Of a DNA stretch of 14,722 bases, positions 11,752-14,722 are shown piece after piece; the stretch's first letter is position 1, and every line of letters starts with the position of its first letter. Under the pieces are notes generated by a model that saw nothing but the letters and a program-made list of their open reading frames with translations, was not told the DNA's origin and made no database searches. The DNA is from Parcubacteria group bacterium GW2011_GWA2_47_8b (GTDB lineage Bacteria > Patescibacteriota > Minisyncoccia > UBA6257 > WO2-44-18), in contig LCOU01000001.1 of the NCBI GenBank assembly GCA_001003205.1, forward strand, positions 1 to 14,722, written 5' to 3'. The translations under genes and the position numbers were made by a program.

Positions 11752-13212
11752 ATGCATTTACACGACCTCACAATCAAAAAATTCCACGACGGTTTGCTCA
11801 AAAAAGAGTTTTCGGCTTTTGACGTCGCTAAGGGCCTTTTTGATTTCATAGAAGACAAGGATAAAGAAATCGGCGCTTATTTAAGTTTGGCGAAGGATAC
11901 CGCCTTGAAACAGGCCGAGAAGGTTGACATTGCCGTTGCCAAGCAGGAGCCGGTGGACGCGCTGGCCGGCGTTCCGCTGGCTATCAAAGACGCAATTTTA
12001 ATAGAGGGCCAGCCGGCTACTGCCGGTTCAAAAATTTTGGAAAATTACCGAGCCGCCTATGACGCCACCGTTATTTCAAAACTAAAATCTGTCGGAGCGG
12101 TATTTTTGGGCAAAACAAATCTTGATGAATTCGCGATGGGTTCTTCAACCGAGAACTCCGCTTTTAAAGTCACTAAAAATCCGCACGATCTGACCCGGGT
12201 GCCGGGCGGTTCGTCGGGAGGTTCGGCGGCGGCCGTGGCCGCCCATATGGCGGTCGCCGCTTTGGGCTCCGACACCGGCGGGTCCATTCGCCAGCCCGCG
12301 AGTTTGTGCGGCGTAGTCGGATTGAAAACAACGTATGGCGCCGTTTCCCGGCACGGTTTGATTGCTATGGCTTCCAGCCTGGATCAAATCGGGCCTATCG
12401 CGAAAACAGTTGATGACGCCGCGCTTTTATTCAAGGCCATTGCTGGCAAGGACCAATTTGATTCAACTTCGGTTGATGCCAAATACGGGCCGGAATTGAC
12501 CGAGCCAAAATTGGAAGATATTAAAAAAATGACAATCGGCGTGCCATCGGAATATTTTGTTGAGGGCCTGGACCCCGCGGTGTCAAAAGCGATGGAGGAG
12601 GCGATGGCGGCGCTGAAAAGTTTGGGAATTAAATTCAAAGAAATTTCTCTGCCGCACACAAAATACGCGCTCTCTTGCTACTACATTATTATGCCGGCGG
12701 AAGTCAGTTCCAACCTGGCCCGCTTTGATGGTATCCGTTACGGTGTTCGCGGCGAAGGACACGGCAATTTGCTGGATTTGTACAAGAAAAGTAAAAGCCA
12801 TGGTTTTGGCGCCGAAACTAAGCGCCGGATAATTTTAGGGACTTATGTTTTGTCGTCCGGCTATTATGATGCCTACTACGCAAAAGCCCAGAAAGTTCGG
12901 CGTCTGATTAAAAATGATTTTGACGAAGCTTTCAACCCGAAAAATGGCGGGGTGGACGTTATTTTTACTCCGGTTGCCCCGACTCCGGCGTTTAAAATCG
13001 GTGAAAAAACCGACGATCCGCTGGCAATGTACCTTTCTGACATCTTTACGCTTCCGGTGAACCTTGCCGGTCTGCCAGCCGTTTCCATACCGGTAAAGCA
13101 AGCGTCAAACGCTCAATCTCGTGTCTTGCCGGTGGGTTTCCAGTTGATCGGAAAACCTTGGCGAGAAGCTGATATACTTGGAATAGGGCACTACTATGAG
13201 CAGCTTCATTGA
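11752..13212 (+). CDS. gatA: Asp/Glu-tRNA amidotransferase subunit A
   Basis: This 486-residue amidase-signature enzyme is a full-length GatA. The Ser-cisSer-Lys catalytic set is present: K79 in P-L-A-I-K-D, S154 in G-G-S-S-G-G-S and S178 in D-T-G-G-S-I-R-Q-P-A, at the same positions as in well-studied GatA proteins. It frees ammonia from glutamine and passes it to GatB, which amidates Glu-tRNA(Gln) or Asp-tRNA(Asn). gatB is not in this window, so it must be elsewhere if the complex works. The gene follows gatC by 10 bp and its last 17 bp overlap the start of the next ORF, implying translational coupling. No ribosome-binding site is obvious. Confidence 0.97.
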   Translation: MHLHDLTIKKFHDGLLKKEFSAFDVAKGLFDFIEDKDKEIGAYLSLAKDTALKQAEKVDIAVAKQEPVDALAGVPLAIKDAILIEGQPATAGSKILENYRAAYDATVISKLKSVGAVFLGKTNLDEFAMGSSTENSAFKVTKNPHDLTRVPGGSSGGSAAAVAAHMAVAALGSDTGGSIRQPASLCGVVGLKTTYGAVSRHGLIAMASSLDQIGPIAKTVDDAALLFKAIAGKDQFDSTSVDAKYGPELTEPKLEDIKKMTIGVPSEYFVEGLDPAVSKAMEEAMAALKSLGIKFKEISLPHTKYALSCYYIIMPAEVSSNLARFDGIRYGVRGEGHGNLLDLYKKSKSHGFGAETKRRIILGTYVLSSGYYDAYYAKAQKVRRLIKNDFDEAFNPKNGGVDVIFTPVAPTPAFKIGEKTDDPLAMYLSDIFTLPVNLAGLPAVSIPVKQASNAQSRVLPVGFQLIGKPWREADILGIGHYYEQLH

Positions 13213-14473
13213 TGGCGCGACAAAGGTTATTTTGAGTTTCCGCGGCTATGCCGGGGAATTTATCAGTTCAATTTATCCGTTCCTGGAAATAGCCGCTTTG
13301 GTTATTTCGGGGCTTTTGTTCTGGGGCATTATTTATACAGTTTCAAAAAGCGGCTACATAAGCACGCGCATAGAGTACTATATGGATTATTTGGGCATTG
13401 GCGACATCAGCCGCCGCCGCCAACTCAAGGCCTGGAAGCAAATCGTGGAAAGAATGAAAACGCCCGACGCCAGCAACTGGAAACTGGCAATTCTGGAAGC
13501 CGACAAAGTGCTGGACGAAATGTGGAAGATCGCGGGCTATCGGGGCGAAACGGTGGACGAGCGTTTCAAGCAAGTACCGCCCGAAACAATTTCCAACCAC
13601 GCGGAAATCCAGCAGGCGCACCGCGTCCGCAACCGTGTCGTCCAAGAACCGGATTTTGTAATCGCTCACAATGAAGTACTGGACGTTCTGAAGATTTATA
13701 AAAAGGCTTTTCAAGAGCTTAAGGCAAGGGAACTTGAAATAAACAGGTTTTTTATAGACCTTCCCCCTGGATGTGAGGATGATTTCTTTAATAATGGGGG
13801 GTTCCCTTTTATTGTTGGTTTGCACAATCAGGTTGAAATTTCCGAACGGATAAAGGATGTTATCAATAGCATTATTTCAAAAGATATTATTGCATTGAAA
13901 GAATTTAAAACTGAAACAATTGGGAAAATATATGACTTGTTATATCTTCTGGCCAATTCCGACTTGATCAGTTATGATAAACTCCAGAAGGCCCTGCGCA
14001 TAGATAATATTAGAACTCTATCCGCTCTCCTTGAGGTTCTGGTAATGAGTGGCATTCTGTTAAGAATTAAAAGTTATGGTCAAACTTATGGGGCTACAAG
14101 GAAGACACCAAAATATTTTTTTATCACCCCCTCGCTTCGCAGCGCTATTCTGGATAATAATTTTCCCTCCGGCATCGAGGGCAAAAAGTTAGAAGATTAT
14201 TTTGCCCTAATCATGCATAAGGATTTAAAGAAAACTTTAGCAGTTGATTTGCGTTATGACTTTGCTGAAGGGGGGGCTGATTTTATATTAACCTTAAAAG
14301 ACAGGAGCAATATTGTTATTGAAGTTGGTTTTAATAAAAAAGAGACTGAACAGGTTAAAAACACGATGAAAAAGGTGAAGAGCCGGTATGGAATAGTCTT
14401 TGGGAGCGGCAAATTAGGCCTCGTTGAAGACGCTATTGTTAAGATTCCGCTGAAATACTTGTTGCTGATTTAG
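13196..14473 (+). CDS. Fusion: small CPR membrane protein plus DUF4143-type ATPase tail
   Basis: This 425-residue ORF seems to join two unrelated parts. Residues 1 to about 178 have one membrane helix (about 27-49) and a soluble helical part with S-R-R-R-Q-L-K-A-W-K-Q-I, L-E-A-D-K-V-L-D-E-M and H-R-V-R-N-R-V-V-Q-E-P-D-F. I associate this pattern with a small uncharacterised protein often next to gatA in Parcubacteria, usually ending near Y-K-K-A-F-Q-E. From about 180 the protein resembles the C-terminal part of DUF4143 ATPases: G-G-F-P near 200, I-I-S-K-D-I, a winged-helix-like L-I-S-Y-D-K-L-Q-K-A-L-R-I, a K-Y-F-F-I-T-P-S-L-R segment, and a nuclease-like A-D-F-I-L…I-V-I-E-V core. The AAA+ Walker motifs are absent. 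G+C drops at the join (30/60 at 13441-13500, 12/60 at 13861-13920). It overlaps gatA by 17 bp. Family calls are from pattern recognition only. Confidence 0.7.
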   Translation: MSSFIDGATKVILSFRGYAGEFISSIYPFLEIAALVISGLLFWGIIYTVSKSGYISTRIEYYMDYLGIGDISRRRQLKAWKQIVERMKTPDASNWKLAILEADKVLDEMWKIAGYRGETVDERFKQVPPETISNHAEIQQAHRVRNRVVQEPDFVIAHNEVLDVLKIYKKAFQELKARELEINRFFIDLPPGCEDDFFNNGGFPFIVGLHNQVEISERIKDVINSIISKDIIALKEFKTETIGKIYDLLYLLANSDLISYDKLQKALRIDNIRTLSALLEVLVMSGILLRIKSYGQTYGATRKTPKYFFITPSLRSAILDNNFPSGIEGKKLEDYFALIMHKDLKKTLAVDLRYDFAEGGADFILTLKDRSNIVIEVGFNKKETEQVKNTMKKVKSRYGIVFGSGKLGLVEDAIVKIPLKYLLLI

Positions 14474-14484
14474 TTCAATAATCC

Positions 14485-14513
14485 TTGACTTTGTATTACA
14501 GTAGATTTAATAT
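14485..14513 (+). promoter_or_regulatory. Promoter of the last gene
   Basis: TTGACT (14485-14490) and TAATAT (14508-14513) are exactly 17 bases apart, a strong sigma-70-type match. Confidence 0.7.
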
Positions 14514-14519
14514 ATTTTT

Positions 14520-14614
14520 ATCCCTTATGATCGCATCTTAAAGATAAAGTAGGTCAGCCCTTATGGGTGATCTGGTTGTCCTTATAATAAGGTAACTAAA
14601 AAAGGAGGTGTAAC
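14520..14614 (+). promoter_or_regulatory. Long 5' leader with small hairpins
   Basis: About 95 bases separate the predicted transcription start from the ATG at 14615, much longer than other leaders here. Small self-complementary parts are seen (cagcccttatgggtgatctg near 14554-14573; ccttataataagg near 14580-14592), ending in a strong AAGGAGGTG at 14602-14610. It could be a regulatory leader but matches no riboswitch I know. Confidence 0.4.
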
Positions 14615-14722
14615 ATGGCAAAAATAACTGCGTTTGACCCATTTGGGGTCGAGGATATGTCTAAGGAAAAATATGTTGCAAAACAGGGATATGTGACAGG
14701 CAAGTGCCTATGTACCAAATGC
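14615..14722 (+). CDS. Partial small protein with CxCxxC motif
   Basis: The gene starts at an ATG four bases after a near-perfect Shine-Dalgarno sequence (GGAGGTG, 14604-14610) and runs off the window. The 36 visible residues read M-A-K-I-T-A-F-D-P-F-G and end K-C-L-C-T-K-C, where the three cysteines (C31, C33, C36) suggest a metal site or the start of a zinc ribbon. The strong promoter and ribosome-binding site suggest high expression. No family can be named from this fragment. Confidence 0.75.
   Translation, partial: MAKITAFDPFGVEDMSKEKYVAKQGYVTGKCLCTKC

Noticed and set aside
13343..13825. 160-residue ORF antisense to the fusion gene
   Set aside because: Shadow frame crossing the composition junction; no promoter or ribosome-binding site.

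Overview
The window looks like part of a Candidate Phyla Radiation (Patescibacteria), probably Parcubacteria-type, genome. This is inferred from several things: compact mixed-strand gene packing, tRNAs without an encoded CCA, several starts with weak or no Shine-Dalgarno sequence, a gatC-gatA pair followed by a small one-helix membrane protein, a minimal competence/type IV pilus set, and the 20-bp palindrome cctgcctgccggcaggcagg dispersed between genes and inside one gene. No search was run, so the lineage is an inference.

Layout. 1-49 holds the start of a minus-strand membrane protein gene. A tRNA-Ala(GGC) follows with its own promoter, then a DoxX-type membrane protein (288-764). It faces an uncharacterised minus-strand gene (816-1472), which shares a divergent, overlapping promoter region with a GNAT acetyltransferase (1572-2084). 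Next come tRNA-Ser(UGA), a terminator, and an unusual 150-bp stretch of nested inverted repeats built around a perfect 40-bp palindrome. A minus-strand phosphoribosyltransferase (2445-2825) is divergent from a large P-type cation ATPase (2882-5494). The ATPase meets a minus-strand ComF-like gene tail to tail with a 4-bp overlap. comF is divergent from a short PilM-like gene and a prepilin peptidase. These three suggest a DNA-uptake/type IV pilus cluster.

7610-8139 has no convincing gene. It holds a MITE-like structure with about 32-bp terminal inverted repeats, two copies of the 20-bp palindrome and a perfect 34-bp palindrome. A lipoprotein gene with a good promoter and terminator follows. 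Then comes a likely transcription unit of ligA (NAD-dependent DNA ligase) and two small unknown genes ending in a terminator. ligA carries an in-frame 21-bp version of the dispersed palindrome and lacks one zinc-finger cysteine. The last block is gatC, gatA and a 425-residue ORF overlapping gatA. That ORF appears to fuse the usual small CPR membrane protein to the C-terminal part of a DUF4143-type ATPase, with a visible fall in G+C at the junction. The window ends in the start of a small cysteine-containing protein with a strong promoter, a long leader and a strong ribosome-binding site.

Most notable are the fusion ORF, the two palindrome-rich non-coding elements, and the dispersed palindrome tolerated inside ligA.
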